Assembly (NCBI GenBank): GCA_910585395.1
Contig: CAJUCK010000033.1
Span: 1 to 7,209 of the forward strand
Direction: 5' to 3'
From: an uncultured Lachnospiraceae bacterium
GTDB lineage: Bacteria > Bacillota > Clostridia > Lachnospirales > Lachnospiraceae
DNA length: 7,209 nucleotides
Position numbers and translations under genes: made by a program
The notes under the pieces: generated by a model
Told to the model about the DNA's origin: nothing
Databases searched by the model: none
What the model saw: the letters and a program-made list of their open reading frames with translations, nothing else
Part shown: piece by piece, positions 1 through 6,283 of the stretch
How positions within the stretch are numbered: the first letter of the stretch is position 1
How the letters are laid out: each line of letters starts with the position of its first letter

Positions 1-15
1 TTTTCGCCTAGTCAG

Positions 16-46
16 GTCCGCTTATTTTTGTATAAGCGGACTTTTT
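16..46 (+). terminator. Intrinsic terminator or attenuator hairpin directly before metK
   Basis: A perfect 10-bp stem (GTCCGCTTAT at 16-25 pairing with ATAAGCGGAC at 32-41) has a 6-nt loop and is followed at once by five T (42-46), the classic form of a Rho-independent terminator. Only 30 bases separate the T-run from the metK start, and they are filled by the ribosome binding site, leaving no room for a promoter. Transcripts for metK must therefore read through this hairpin. In many Firmicutes metK is controlled by a SAM-sensing riboswitch that ends in such a terminator. That identity is an inference, because the aptamer would lie before base 1. Confidence 0.8.
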
Positions 47-76
47 AATTGAAATGATTCGAAGGAGGAATTTGAA

Positions 77-1264
77 ATGGAAAAAAGATTGTTTACATCG
101 GAATCAGTTACAGAAGGGCATCCTGATAAAGTCTGTGATGCGGTTTCTGATGCGATTCTGGATGCATTGATGGAACAGGACCCTATGAGCCGTGTAGCAT
201 GTGAGACAGCGGCATGTACAGGGTTTGTGCTGGTAACAGGAGAGATTACAACTAAGGCAAAGATTGATATCCCGCAGATTGTAAGAGATACCGTAAATGA
301 GATCGGATATAATGATGCTGCCACTGGCTTTGACGGAAATACCTGCGCAGTAATGGTCGCACTGGACCAGCAGTCAGCAGATATCGCTATGGGTGTGGAT
401 AAAGCGCTGGAGGCAAAAGAAAACAAAATGTCTGAGAAGGAGATTGAGGCTATTGGAGCAGGCGATCAGGGAATGATGTTTGGCTATGCTACCAATGAGA
501 CGAAAGAACTGATGCCTTATCCGATTTCTCTTGCACATAAACTGGCGCTGCAGCTTACAAAGGTCCGTAAAGACGGTACACTGAGCTATTTAAGGCCAGA
601 TGGAAAGACACAGGTGTCAGTGGAATACGACGAAGAGGGAAATCCCAAGAGACTGGAAGCGGTGGTACTGTCTACCCAGCATGATGCAGATGTGACCCAG
701 GAACAAATTCATGCAGATATTAAAAAGTATGTATTTGAACCAGTACTGCCAAAAGAAATGATTGACAGTGAGACAAAATTCTTTATTAATCCTACTGGGC
801 GTTTCGTAATTGGCGGACCTCATGGAGATGCAGGGCTTACAGGACGGAAAATTATCGTAGATACATACGGTGGATATGCTCGTCACGGCGGCGGAGCATT
901 TTCTGGTAAAGACTGTACCAAAGTGGACCGTTCCGCAGCTTACGCAGCACGTTACGTCGCAAAAAATATAGTTGCAGCAGGGCTTGCAGAAAAGTGCGAA
1001 ATTCAATTGTCATATGCGATTGGTGTCGCACAGCCTACGTCCGTTATGGTGGATACTTTTGGAACAGGCAGGATTTCAGATGAGAAATTGGTAGATATAA
1101 TTCGTGAGAATTTTGACCTTCGCCCAGCAGGGATTATCAAAATGCTGGATCTGCGCCGCCCAATTTACAAGCAGACGGCAGCATACGGACATTTCGGACG
1201 CAACGATCTGAATCTGCCATGGGAAGCGACAGATAAAGTGGAAATATTAAAGAAATATTTATAA
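77..1264 (+). CDS. metK: S-adenosylmethionine synthetase (methionine adenosyltransferase)
   Basis: This cytosolic enzyme makes S-adenosylmethionine from L-methionine and ATP, releasing phosphate and diphosphate (EC 2.5.1.6). The product supplies methyl groups and is used by radical-SAM enzymes. The 395-residue protein is full length for the family (about 380-400). It opens with the typical SESVTEGHPDK stretch (HPDK at residues 15-18, ATP and metal binding). It carries signature 1, GAGDQG, at 127-132 and the glycine-rich signature 2, GGGAFSGKD, at 271-279, followed by KVDRSAAYAARY. The start is set by AAGGAGG at 62-68, eight bases before ATG. The gene lies just behind a terminator-like hairpin, so expression is probably controlled by attenuation. 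No strong terminator follows it, so some read-through into the hydrogenase gene is possible. All expected motifs are intact. Confidence 0.98.
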   Translation: MEKRLFTSESVTEGHPDKVCDAVSDAILDALMEQDPMSRVACETAACTGFVLVTGEITTKAKIDIPQIVRDTVNEIGYNDAATGFDGNTCAVMVALDQQSADIAMGVDKALEAKENKMSEKEIEAIGAGDQGMMFGYATNETKELMPYPISLAHKLALQLTKVRKDGTLSYLRPDGKTQVSVEYDEEGNPKRLEAVVLSTQHDADVTQEQIHADIKKYVFEPVLPKEMIDSETKFFINPTGRFVIGGPHGDAGLTGRKIIVDTYGGYARHGGGAFSGKDCTKVDRSAAYAARYVAKNIVAAGLAEKCEIQLSYAIGVAQPTSVMVDTFGTGRISDEKLVDIIRENFDLRPAGIIKMLDLRRPIYKQTAAYGHFGRNDLNLPWEATDKVEILKKYL

Positions 1265-1277
1265 AAGCTGATTGAAA

Positions 1278-1283
1278 TATAAT
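1278..1283 (+). promoter_or_regulatory. Possible -10 element (TATAAT) before the hydrogenase gene
   Basis: A perfect TATAAT lies in the metK-hydrogenase gap, about 70 bases before the hydrogenase start. The sequence 17 bases upstream has no good -35 match, and there is no TGn extension. In AT-rich DNA such a hexamer can arise by chance. The hydrogenase may have its own weak promoter here, or may be transcribed from metK. Confidence 0.3.
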
Positions 1284-1301
1284 AAGATTGGCGGAATGAT
1301 G

Positions 1302-1338
1302 GTTTCTGTTTTGGGAATACTATACCAAAAACAGAAAC
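1302..1338 (+). other. Long hairpin abutting the hydrogenase ribosome binding site
   Basis: Bases 1302-1314 (GTTTCTGTTTTGG) pair with 1325-1338 (CCAAAAACAGAAAC), giving 13 bp with one bulged A and a 10-nt loop. No T-run follows, so this is not a standard terminator. The next four bases (GAGG, 1339-1342) are the ribosome binding site for the start at 1351. The stem ends exactly where the ribosome must bind, so it could affect translation or protect the mRNA 5' end. Its role is inferred. Confidence 0.55.
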
Positions 1339-1350
1339 GAGGTTCTATGA

Positions 1351-2580
1351 ATGAAAACATTCCATCAATTATATCTGGATATTTTAAAACAGCAAACAGG
1401 ACAGGAGCGCACACTGCAGGAAGAATACGATCCCTATCACATGGACTGCCTTCTTCATCCCAAGAAGTACGCTCCTGTTATTTTTCAGGAACAATGTGAA
1501 CAGTGTGCCTATGAACGGGCCTGTGAAAACAGCTGTATTTTTGATGCTTTTGAACGGGACAAAAACGGCAGAGCGGTGATTAATCCAGAGAAATGTATTG
1601 GATGCGGCGCCTGCGTGGACGCCTGCAGGCTGGAGCGGCTGGTGGAAAATAAAGATGTTGTTCCAGTTCTTGAGGCTGTCCGGGCAAAAGAGAAGGAGGT
1701 ATATGCTCTGATTGCTCCTGCGTTTTTAGGGCAGTTTGGGGAAAAAGTAACAGTGGGCAGACTCCGAACAGCTTTTAAGGCAATGGGATTTCAAGGGATG
1801 GTAGAGGTGGCTGTATTTGCAGATATTCTGACGCTCAAGGAGGCATTAGAATTTGATGCAAATATCCAAAAAGAGCAGGACTATCAGCTTACAAGCTGCT
1901 GCTGCCCGGTGTGGATCGGCATGATACGAAAAATTTACCATGAGCTTGTTCCCCATGTGCCAGGCGCCGTATCGCCTATGATTGCAGCAGGACGTGTGGT
2001 AAAACAGCTGCATCCCCAGGCGGTGACAGTGTTTATCGGTCCCTGTATGGCGAAAAAAGCAGAGGCGCGGGAAAAAGACATTGCAGATGCCGTCGATTAT
2101 GTGCTCACTTTCCAGGAAGTGCAGGATATGTTTGAGGCAGCAGATATCCATCCAGAGGAACTTGGAGAGGATGAAAAAGAGCATTCTTCTCGTGCGGGAA
2201 GAATTTATGCCAGGACGGGCGGAGTCAGTGAGGCTGTAAGAGAAACAGTAAAACAGCTGCATCCAGACCGGAAGATTGAAGTACGGGCGGAGCAGGCAGA
2301 TGGAGTGCCAGCCTGCCGCGCTATGATAGAACGGCTGAAAAATGGAGAGACTGCCGCTAATTTTTTTGAAGGTATGGGATGTAATGGAGGCTGTGTGGGA
2401 GGGCCCCGGCGTATCATTTCTTCGGAAGAGGGAAAAAAGAATGTGGACAGTTACAGTGAGCGTGCAGAATACAAGACGCCGCTGGAAAATCCCTTTGTAC
2501 TTGAGCTCTTAACGCGGCTGGGATTTCACACGGTAGAGGAATTTCTGGATAAGAGTGACCTTTTGGTAAGAGAACTATAA
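1351..2580 (+). CDS. [FeFe]-hydrogenase with N-terminal 2x[4Fe-4S] ferredoxin domain
   Basis: A predicted soluble iron-only hydrogenase of 409 residues, expected to interconvert protons, electrons and H2. The N-terminus has two 4Fe-4S sites: a loose one with C49, C52, C58 and C62 (CX2CX5CX3C), and a regular one, CIGCGACVDAC, at 82-92. The catalytic domain shows the three H-cluster motifs: TSCCCPVW at 181-188, GPCMAKK at 230-236 and EGMGCNGGCVGGP at 340-352. Likely cluster ligands are C185, C232, C344 and C348, with C184 in the proton-relay position. The triple cysteine and the GPC and GGCVGGP variants differ from prototype group A enzymes (TSCCPGW, MPC, GGGxP). They recall the shorter group B-like or sensory-like clostridial forms, though this subgroup call is from memory. 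No PAS, kinase or NADH-binding domain is present. Ferredoxin is the likely electron partner. GAGG at 1339-1342 supports the start, and a terminator closes the gene. Confidence 0.9.
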   Translation: MKTFHQLYLDILKQQTGQERTLQEEYDPYHMDCLLHPKKYAPVIFQEQCEQCAYERACENSCIFDAFERDKNGRAVINPEKCIGCGACVDACRLERLVENKDVVPVLEAVRAKEKEVYALIAPAFLGQFGEKVTVGRLRTAFKAMGFQGMVEVAVFADILTLKEALEFDANIQKEQDYQLTSCCCPVWIGMIRKIYHELVPHVPGAVSPMIAAGRVVKQLHPQAVTVFIGPCMAKKAEAREKDIADAVDYVLTFQEVQDMFEAADIHPEELGEDEKEHSSRAGRIYARTGGVSEAVRETVKQLHPDRKIEVRAEQADGVPACRAMIERLKNGETAANFFEGMGCNGGCVGGPRRIISSEEGKKNVDSYSERAEYKTPLENPFVLELLTRLGFHTVEEFLDKSDLLVREL

Positions 2581-2585
2581 AGCAT

Positions 2586-2663
2586 ATGTGCAGATTGCAT
2601 GAAAAATTATCTTAAATACCATTTGTGTTTAGATAAAATTGTGTGATTTGCACATTTTTTTTT
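2586..2663 (+). terminator. Rho-independent terminator of the hydrogenase gene
   Basis: Bases 2586-2600 pair with 2641-2655 in a continuous 15-bp stem that includes four G-U pairs. An inner 6-bp stem (TTATCT at 2607-2612 with AGATAA at 2631-2636) folds the interior. A run of nine T (2655-2663) follows directly. It lies six bases after the hydrogenase stop and before the araR promoter, so it separates the two transcription units. The stem is longer and more interrupted than usual, hence moderate confidence. Confidence 0.7.
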
Positions 2664-2678
2664 CAGTTTTCTTAAATC

Positions 2679-2702
2679 ACTTGTCTTTACATCCATACAA
2701 GT
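2679..2702 (+). promoter_or_regulatory. AraR operator overlapping the araR promoter
   Basis: An inverted repeat, ACTTGT (2679-2684), 12-bp spacer, ACAAGT (2697-2702). It matches the repeat before araA at 20 of 24 positions. It covers the -35 and spacer of the araR promoter, so binding would block RNA polymerase. The arms resemble the TTGT/ACAA half-sites known for Bacillus AraR, but there the halves lie much closer together. Binding by the araR product is inferred from position and repetition. Confidence 0.75.
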
Positions 2703-2710
2703 TGTAAAAT
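2681..2710 (+). promoter_or_regulatory. Predicted araR promoter
   Basis: TTGTCT (2681-2686) and TAAAAT (2705-2710) form -35 and -10 boxes 18 bases apart, matching the sigma-A consensus at 4 and 5 of 6 positions. Transcription would start near 2717, giving a leader of about 40 bases to the preferred start at 2757. The box layout is matched in the araA promoter, which supports both. Confidence 0.6.
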
Positions 2711-2756
2711 AGAGAAAGATAGCGGCAGCGTTAGTATGGGAAAGGACTTATGTAAG

Positions 2757-3857
2757 ATGGCGAAAAGTGAAGGTCAGAAATTAAAGTATTTTACGCTGGC
2801 TGAGGATTTGAAGCGCATGATACTGGATGGCGGCATTCAGGCAGGAGAGAAGCTTCCTTCTGAAAATGAGCTGTCAGATCGTTATCATATCAGCCGCCAT
2901 ACGGTTCGCAAGGCATTGTCCATTCTGACGAATGAAGGTTTTGTCTATGCGGAGCATGGCAAGGGAACTTTTTGTTCTGAACGGGTACGCCATACCAAGA
3001 CTTCCCGTAATATAGCGGTGGTGACTACCTATCTGTCAGATTATATTTTCCCAAAGGTAGTGCAGGGAATTGACAGCGTAATGGCGGAGGAAGGATATAG
3101 CATTATTCTGAAAAATACCCGGAATTCCAGGAAGGCAGAAGCGAAATGCTTAGAAGAGCTTTTACAGAAAGATATCGAAGGGCTGATTATTGAACCCAGT
3201 AAAAGTGAGATTTTCTGCAGGCATATTTCGCTGTATCAGCGTCTGGAACAGTTTGGAATTCCCTATGTGTTTATCCAGGGGTGCTTTGAACAGATGAAAG
3301 ATAAGCCGCAGGTGCGGATGGACGACTGCAGAGGCGGGTATCTTGTTGCCAGCCATCTGATTTCTCAGGGACATCAGAGGATTCTGGGGGTGTTTAAAGC
3401 GGATGATACCCAGGGCCGTGAGCGTCACAGAGGTTATGTCCAGGCGCTGCAGGAAGCAGGAATCATGTATAATCCTGACCTTATCATCTGGTTTCATACA
3501 GAAGACCGTGCGATCAAACCTTTTGCAGCGCTGCAGGATTTGGTGCGCCAGGGAGAGGAATTTGATGCAGTGGTATGCTACAATGACCAGATTGCCGTTG
3601 AGGTAGTGAAAGCTTTAGAGGAATGTAATATTCTGGTGCCAGAACAAGTGTCGGTTACTGGGTATGACAATTCTTTTATTGCGGAAAACAGCAGGATTAA
3701 GCTGACCACCATTGCGCATCCTCAGGACAAACTTGGGGAAATGGCAGCAAGATTACTGCTGGAGCTGATACACAATCCCCATGCAGAAGTGCAGGAAAAC
3801 AGAGTTTTAATTGAGCCTGAACTTATCGTGCGGGAATCCAGCAGAAGGCGTACATGA
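2757..3857 (+). CDS. araR: GntR/LacI-type arabinose operon repressor AraR
   Basis: A predicted DNA-binding repressor that releases DNA when it binds L-arabinose, judged by architecture and position. From the start used here (366 residues), residues about 11-72 form a GntR winged helix-turn-helix with LPSENELSDRYHISRHTVRKAL and the wing GFVYAEHGKGTF. Residues about 84-360 form a LacI/periplasmic-binding-type sensor domain (IAVVTTYLSDYIFPKVVQGI, the GYLVASHLISQGH segment, FDAVVCYNDQIA, VSVTGYDNS). This chimeric layout and length are those of Bacillus AraR. I prefer ATG 2757, with GGGAAAGGA at 2738-2746 ahead of it. An in-frame ATG at 2736 would add seven residues but has no visible ribosome binding site. 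The gene sits directly upstream of araA, and matching operators lie on both promoters, implying autoregulation. The effector could be another pentose, but the araA linkage makes arabinose most likely. Confidence 0.92.
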   Translation: MAKSEGQKLKYFTLAEDLKRMILDGGIQAGEKLPSENELSDRYHISRHTVRKALSILTNEGFVYAEHGKGTFCSERVRHTKTSRNIAVVTTYLSDYIFPKVVQGIDSVMAEEGYSIILKNTRNSRKAEAKCLEELLQKDIEGLIIEPSKSEIFCRHISLYQRLEQFGIPYVFIQGCFEQMKDKPQVRMDDCRGGYLVASHLISQGHQRILGVFKADDTQGRERHRGYVQALQEAGIMYNPDLIIWFHTEDRAIKPFAALQDLVRQGEEFDAVVCYNDQIAVEVVKALEECNILVPEQVSVTGYDNSFIAENSRIKLTTIAHPQDKLGEMAARLLLELIHNPHAEVQENRVLIEPELIVRESSRRRT

Positions 3858-3905
3858 TTTTTTCAGAGTTTTCTATTATTTTTTATTAAAATTTTAGAAA
3901 AAACA
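3858..3905 (+). other. Very A/T-rich tract between araR and the araA promoter
   Basis: This stretch is almost all A and T. A weak hairpin can form: TTTTCTA (3869-3875) with TAGAAAA (3895-3901), plus an inner ATTTT/AAAAT. It may help end araR transcripts, or it may act as an UP-like element just before the araA -35 box. Neither role is clear. Confidence 0.35.
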
Positions 3906-3929
3906 ACTTGTATTGACGACCATACAAGT
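3906..3929 (+). promoter_or_regulatory. AraR operator overlapping the araA promoter
   Basis: The inverted repeat ACTTGT (3906-3911), 12-bp spacer, ACAAGT (3924-3929) is the second copy of the araR operator. Here the arms extend to a perfect 8 bp each (ACTTGTAT and ATACAAGT) around an 8-bp spacer, so this copy is the more symmetrical and may bind more tightly. It covers the -35 box and spacer of the araA promoter. Repression by the upstream araR product is inferred. Confidence 0.8.
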
Positions 3930-3937
3930 AATAAAGT
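3908..3937 (+). promoter_or_regulatory. Predicted promoter of the araA-tal-tkt operon
   Basis: TTGTAT (3908-3913) and TAAAGT (3932-3937), 18 bases apart, lie in the same register to the operator as the araR boxes. An alternative -35 is TTGACG (3913-3918), a better hexamer, but its partner -10 at 17-18 bases (GTTAAA or TTAAAG) is poor. Either choice places the operator over the promoter and the start of transcription near 3944. Confidence 0.55.
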
Positions 3938-3950
3938 TAAAGTATAAGGA

Positions 3951-3977
3951 CAGACATTAGTCTGCGGCTGAAAAGCT
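3951..3977 (+). other. Two small tandem hairpins at the 5' end of the araA leader
   Basis: CAGAC (3951-3955) pairs with GTCTG (3960-3964) around an ATTA loop. Directly after, GGCT (3966-3969) pairs with AGCT (3974-3977) around a GAAA tetraloop, one pair being G-U. They would lie within the first bases of the predicted mRNA, where stems often slow decay. The role is inferred. Confidence 0.4.
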
Positions 3978-4010
3978 ATCAAAATTATATTATTTCACAG
4001 GAGGGTTATC

Positions 4011-5510
4011 ATGAAATTACAGAGAAATTACAAGTTTTGGTTCTGCACAGGTTCACAGGATTTATATGGGGATGAATGTCTGAAAAATGTAGCGGACCAT
4101 TCCAGAATCATTGTGGATGAGCTGAACAAGTCCGGAGTACTTCCTTTTGAAGTAGTGTTAAAGCCTACATTGATTACGAATGAATTAATCAGAAAGACCT
4201 TCAATGAGGCAAATATTGACGAGGACTGTGCAGGCGTTATTGTATGGTGTCATACTTTCTCTCCCGCTAAATCCTGGATTTTGGGATTGCAGGAGTACAG
4301 AAAACCGCTTCTTCACTTACATACACAGTTTAATGAAGAGATTCCTTATGACAGCATCGACATGGATTTCATGAATGAGAACCAGTCCGCACACGGCGAC
4401 CGTGAGTGGGGCCATATGGTAACACGTATGGGCATTGAGCGCAAGGTTGTTGTAGGACACTGGACCAGCCAGGCTGTTCGTGAGAAGATTGCTTCCTGGA
4501 TGCGCACCGCTATCGGCATTGTAGAGAGCAGTCATGTACGTGTAATGCGTGTAGCTGACAATATGAGAAACGTAGCAGTTACTGAGGGTGATAAGGTTGA
4601 GGCACAGTTGAAATTCGGCTGGGAAGTAGACGCTTATCCAGTGAATGAGATTGCAGAAGCTGTGGGTGCAGTATCAGAGTCAGATACAAATGCTCTGGTA
4701 GATGAATACTATGACAAGTATGAAATTTTGTTGGAAGGCAGAGACGCAGACGAGTTCAAGAGACACGTTGCAGTACAGGCTCAGATCGAAATCGGCTTTG
4801 AACGTTTCCTGGAAGAGAAAAATTATCAGGCAATTGTAACTCACTTTGGTGATCTTGGCGCATTAAAACAGCTTCCAGGACTTGCAATTCAGCGTTTGAT
4901 GGAAAAGGGTTACGGATTCGGAGCAGAAGGAGACTGGAAGGTTGCTGCAATGGTTCGTATTATGAAATTAATGTCTGCAGGCATGAAGGATGCAAAGGGA
5001 ACCTCCATGTTAGAAGATTACACTTATAACTTGGTGCCTGGAAAGGAAGGAATCCTTCAGGCTCATATGCTGGAGATTTGTCCTACGATTGCAGAAGGTC
5101 CTATCAGCATTAAGTGCCAGCCTCTTTCCATGGGAGACAGAGAAGATCCTGCACGTCTGGTATTTACTTCCAAAGAAGGACCTGGAATCGCAACTTCTCT
5201 TATCGACTTAGGAGACCGCTTCCGTCTGATTATCAACAGTGTAGATTGCAAGAAGGTTGAAAAGCCAATGCCAAAACTTCCTGTGGCAACTGCATTCTGG
5301 ACACCGCAGCCTGATTTTGCAACAGGATGTGAAGCATGGATCTTAGCAGGCGGCGCTCACCACACAGCATTCTCCTATGATATTACAGCAGAGCAGATGG
5401 GAGACTGGGCAGCAGCTATGGGTATCGAAGCCGTTTACATTGACAATAATACCAACATCCGTGATTTCAAGAAAGATCTGATGTTAGGAAATGTAGTATT
5501 CGGAAAATAA
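4011..5510 (+). CDS. araA: L-arabinose isomerase
   Basis: This cytosolic, metal-dependent enzyme converts L-arabinose to L-ribulose, the first step of arabinose breakdown (EC 5.3.1.4). The 499-residue length matches the family (about 495-500). It opens with the characteristic FWFCTGSQDLYG (residues 9-20) and carries VWCHTFSPAKSWI (78-90). The metal and catalytic residues are in place: E306 in GFGAEGDWK, E335 in TSMLEDYTY, H352 in QAHMLE, and a histidine pair at 450-451 in GGAHHTAFS. These correspond to E306, E333, H350 and H450 of the E. coli enzyme. The start has a strong AGGAGGG at 3999-4005, five bases before ATG. It is the first gene of an operon with tal and transketolase, behind an operator and promoter controlled by AraR. 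Ribulokinase and the 4-epimerase are not beside it. Confidence 0.98.
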   Translation: MKLQRNYKFWFCTGSQDLYGDECLKNVADHSRIIVDELNKSGVLPFEVVLKPTLITNELIRKTFNEANIDEDCAGVIVWCHTFSPAKSWILGLQEYRKPLLHLHTQFNEEIPYDSIDMDFMNENQSAHGDREWGHMVTRMGIERKVVVGHWTSQAVREKIASWMRTAIGIVESSHVRVMRVADNMRNVAVTEGDKVEAQLKFGWEVDAYPVNEIAEAVGAVSESDTNALVDEYYDKYEILLEGRDADEFKRHVAVQAQIEIGFERFLEEKNYQAIVTHFGDLGALKQLPGLAIQRLMEKGYGFGAEGDWKVAAMVRIMKLMSAGMKDAKGTSMLEDYTYNLVPGKEGILQAHMLEICPTIAEGPISIKCQPLSMGDREDPARLVFTSKEGPGIATSLIDLGDRFRLIINSVDCKKVEKPMPKLPVATAFWTPQPDFATGCEAWILAGGAHHTAFSYDITAEQMGDWAAAMGIEAVYIDNNTNIRDFKKDLMLGNVVFGK

Positions 5511-5545
5511 ACAATATAATCAATATAATAAAATAAAAACGATTT

Positions 5546-5583
5546 ACCGAAGCGGAAGGTCATCTGGGCATTCCGCTTTCGGT
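5546..5583 (+). other. Stable intercistronic hairpin between araA and tal, no U-tract
   Basis: ACCGAAGCGGAA (5546-5557) pairs with TTCCGCTTTCGGT (5571-5583) as 12 bp with a single bulged U and a 13-nt loop. The following bases are purine-rich (GAAAAGAAAGAGAGG), not T-rich, so it is a poor terminator on this strand. It ends ten bases before the tal ribosome binding site. Such stems often mark processing sites or block 3'-to-5' decay, setting unequal gene output within an operon. This role is inferred. Confidence 0.65.
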
Positions 5584-5605
5584 GAAAAGAAAGAGAGGAA
5601 ATATA

Positions 5606-6262
5606 ATGAAATTTTTTATTGACACAGCCAATGTAGAGGACATCCGCAAGGCAAACGACATGGGGGTTATCTGTGGTGTGACAACCAATCCCTCCCTGAT
5701 TGCAAAGGAAGGCAGAGATTTTAATGAGGTAATCAAGGAGATTACATCTATTGTTGACGGACCTATCAGTGGAGAGGTTAAGGCTACCACTGTCGATGCA
5801 GAAGGAATGATTAAAGAAGGACGTGAGATCGCGGCTATTCATCCTAACATGATCGTAAAGATTCCTATGACAGTAGAAGGCTTAAAGGCAGTGAAAGTGC
5901 TTGCAGCAGAGGGTATTAAGACAAACGTAACCCTTATCTTTACGGCAAACCAGGCGTTGCTTGCAGCAAGGGCAGGTGCAACTTATGTATCTCCATTCCT
6001 GGGACGTTTGGATGATATCAGCCAGACAGGCGTCAGCCTCATTGAAGATATTGTTGCTATTTTCGAAAACTATCCTGAAATTGATACAGAAATTATTGCA
6101 GCTAGTGTTCGTAATCCAATCCATGTAACAGACTGTGCACTCGCTGGAGCTGATATTGCAACCGTTCCTTATGGCGTTATCGAGCAGATGACCAAACATC
6201 CGCTGACAGACCAGGGAATTGACAAATTCCAGAAAGATTATATCGCAGTTTTTGGTGAATAA
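5606..6262 (+). CDS. tal: Transaldolase, short (TAL/FSA-type) family
   Basis: A cytosolic enzyme of the non-oxidative pentose phosphate pathway. It moves a dihydroxyacetone unit between sedoheptulose 7-phosphate and glyceraldehyde 3-phosphate (EC 2.2.1.2). The 218-residue protein has the family opening MKFFIDTANV, GVTTNPSLI (24-32) and the Schiff-base lysine K85 in VKIPMT. The short family also contains fructose-6-phosphate aldolases. Those carry Gln at the GEV site and Tyr in the YVxPY segment, whereas this protein has E57 and F131 (YVSPFLGR). These residues favour true transaldolase, though the substrate call rests on them alone. The start at 5606 follows AGAGGA (5594-5599) with six bases between. 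A GTG at 5582 is in frame but lies inside the preceding hairpin and lacks a binding site. It sits between araA and transketolase. Confidence 0.95.
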   Translation: MKFFIDTANVEDIRKANDMGVICGVTTNPSLIAKEGRDFNEVIKEITSIVDGPISGEVKATTVDAEGMIKEGREIAAIHPNMIVKIPMTVEGLKAVKVLAAEGIKTNVTLIFTANQALLAARAGATYVSPFLGRLDDISQTGVSLIEDIVAIFENYPEIDTEIIAASVRNPIHVTDCALAGADIATVPYGVIEQMTKHPLTDQGIDKFQKDYIAVFGE

Positions 6263-6283
6263 ACAATCAGCAAATTAAAAAAA

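Noticed and set aside
22..1006. Minus-strand open frames opposite metK (22-426 and 617-1006)
   Set aside because: They lie fully opposite a clear gene, show no domain or binding site, and are shadows of metK codon use.
1272..1499. Small + strand frame of 75 codons between metK and the hydrogenase
   Set aside because: It overlaps the hydrogenase start in another frame, runs through the hairpin at 1302-1338, and has no recognisable protein features.
3969..3981. Possible catabolite-response element (TGAAAAGCTATCA) in the araA leader
   Set aside because: It resembles the cre consensus at its ends but is one base short and lacks the central CG, and it is better explained as part of a small hairpin.
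4030..4035. Extra ACAAGT half-site inside the start of araA
   Set aside because: No ACTTGT partner occurs at the proper distance, and the bases encode conserved YKFWF residues; other single copies in coding sequence look equally incidental.
5582..5605. Upstream in-frame GTG start for tal
   Set aside because: It lies within the right arm of the araA-tal hairpin, has no ribosome binding site, and would add residues before the conserved MKFFIDTANV opening.
5435..5842. Minus-strand frames across the araA-tal junction
   Set aside because: They overlap two well-supported genes and a hairpin and show no protein family features.
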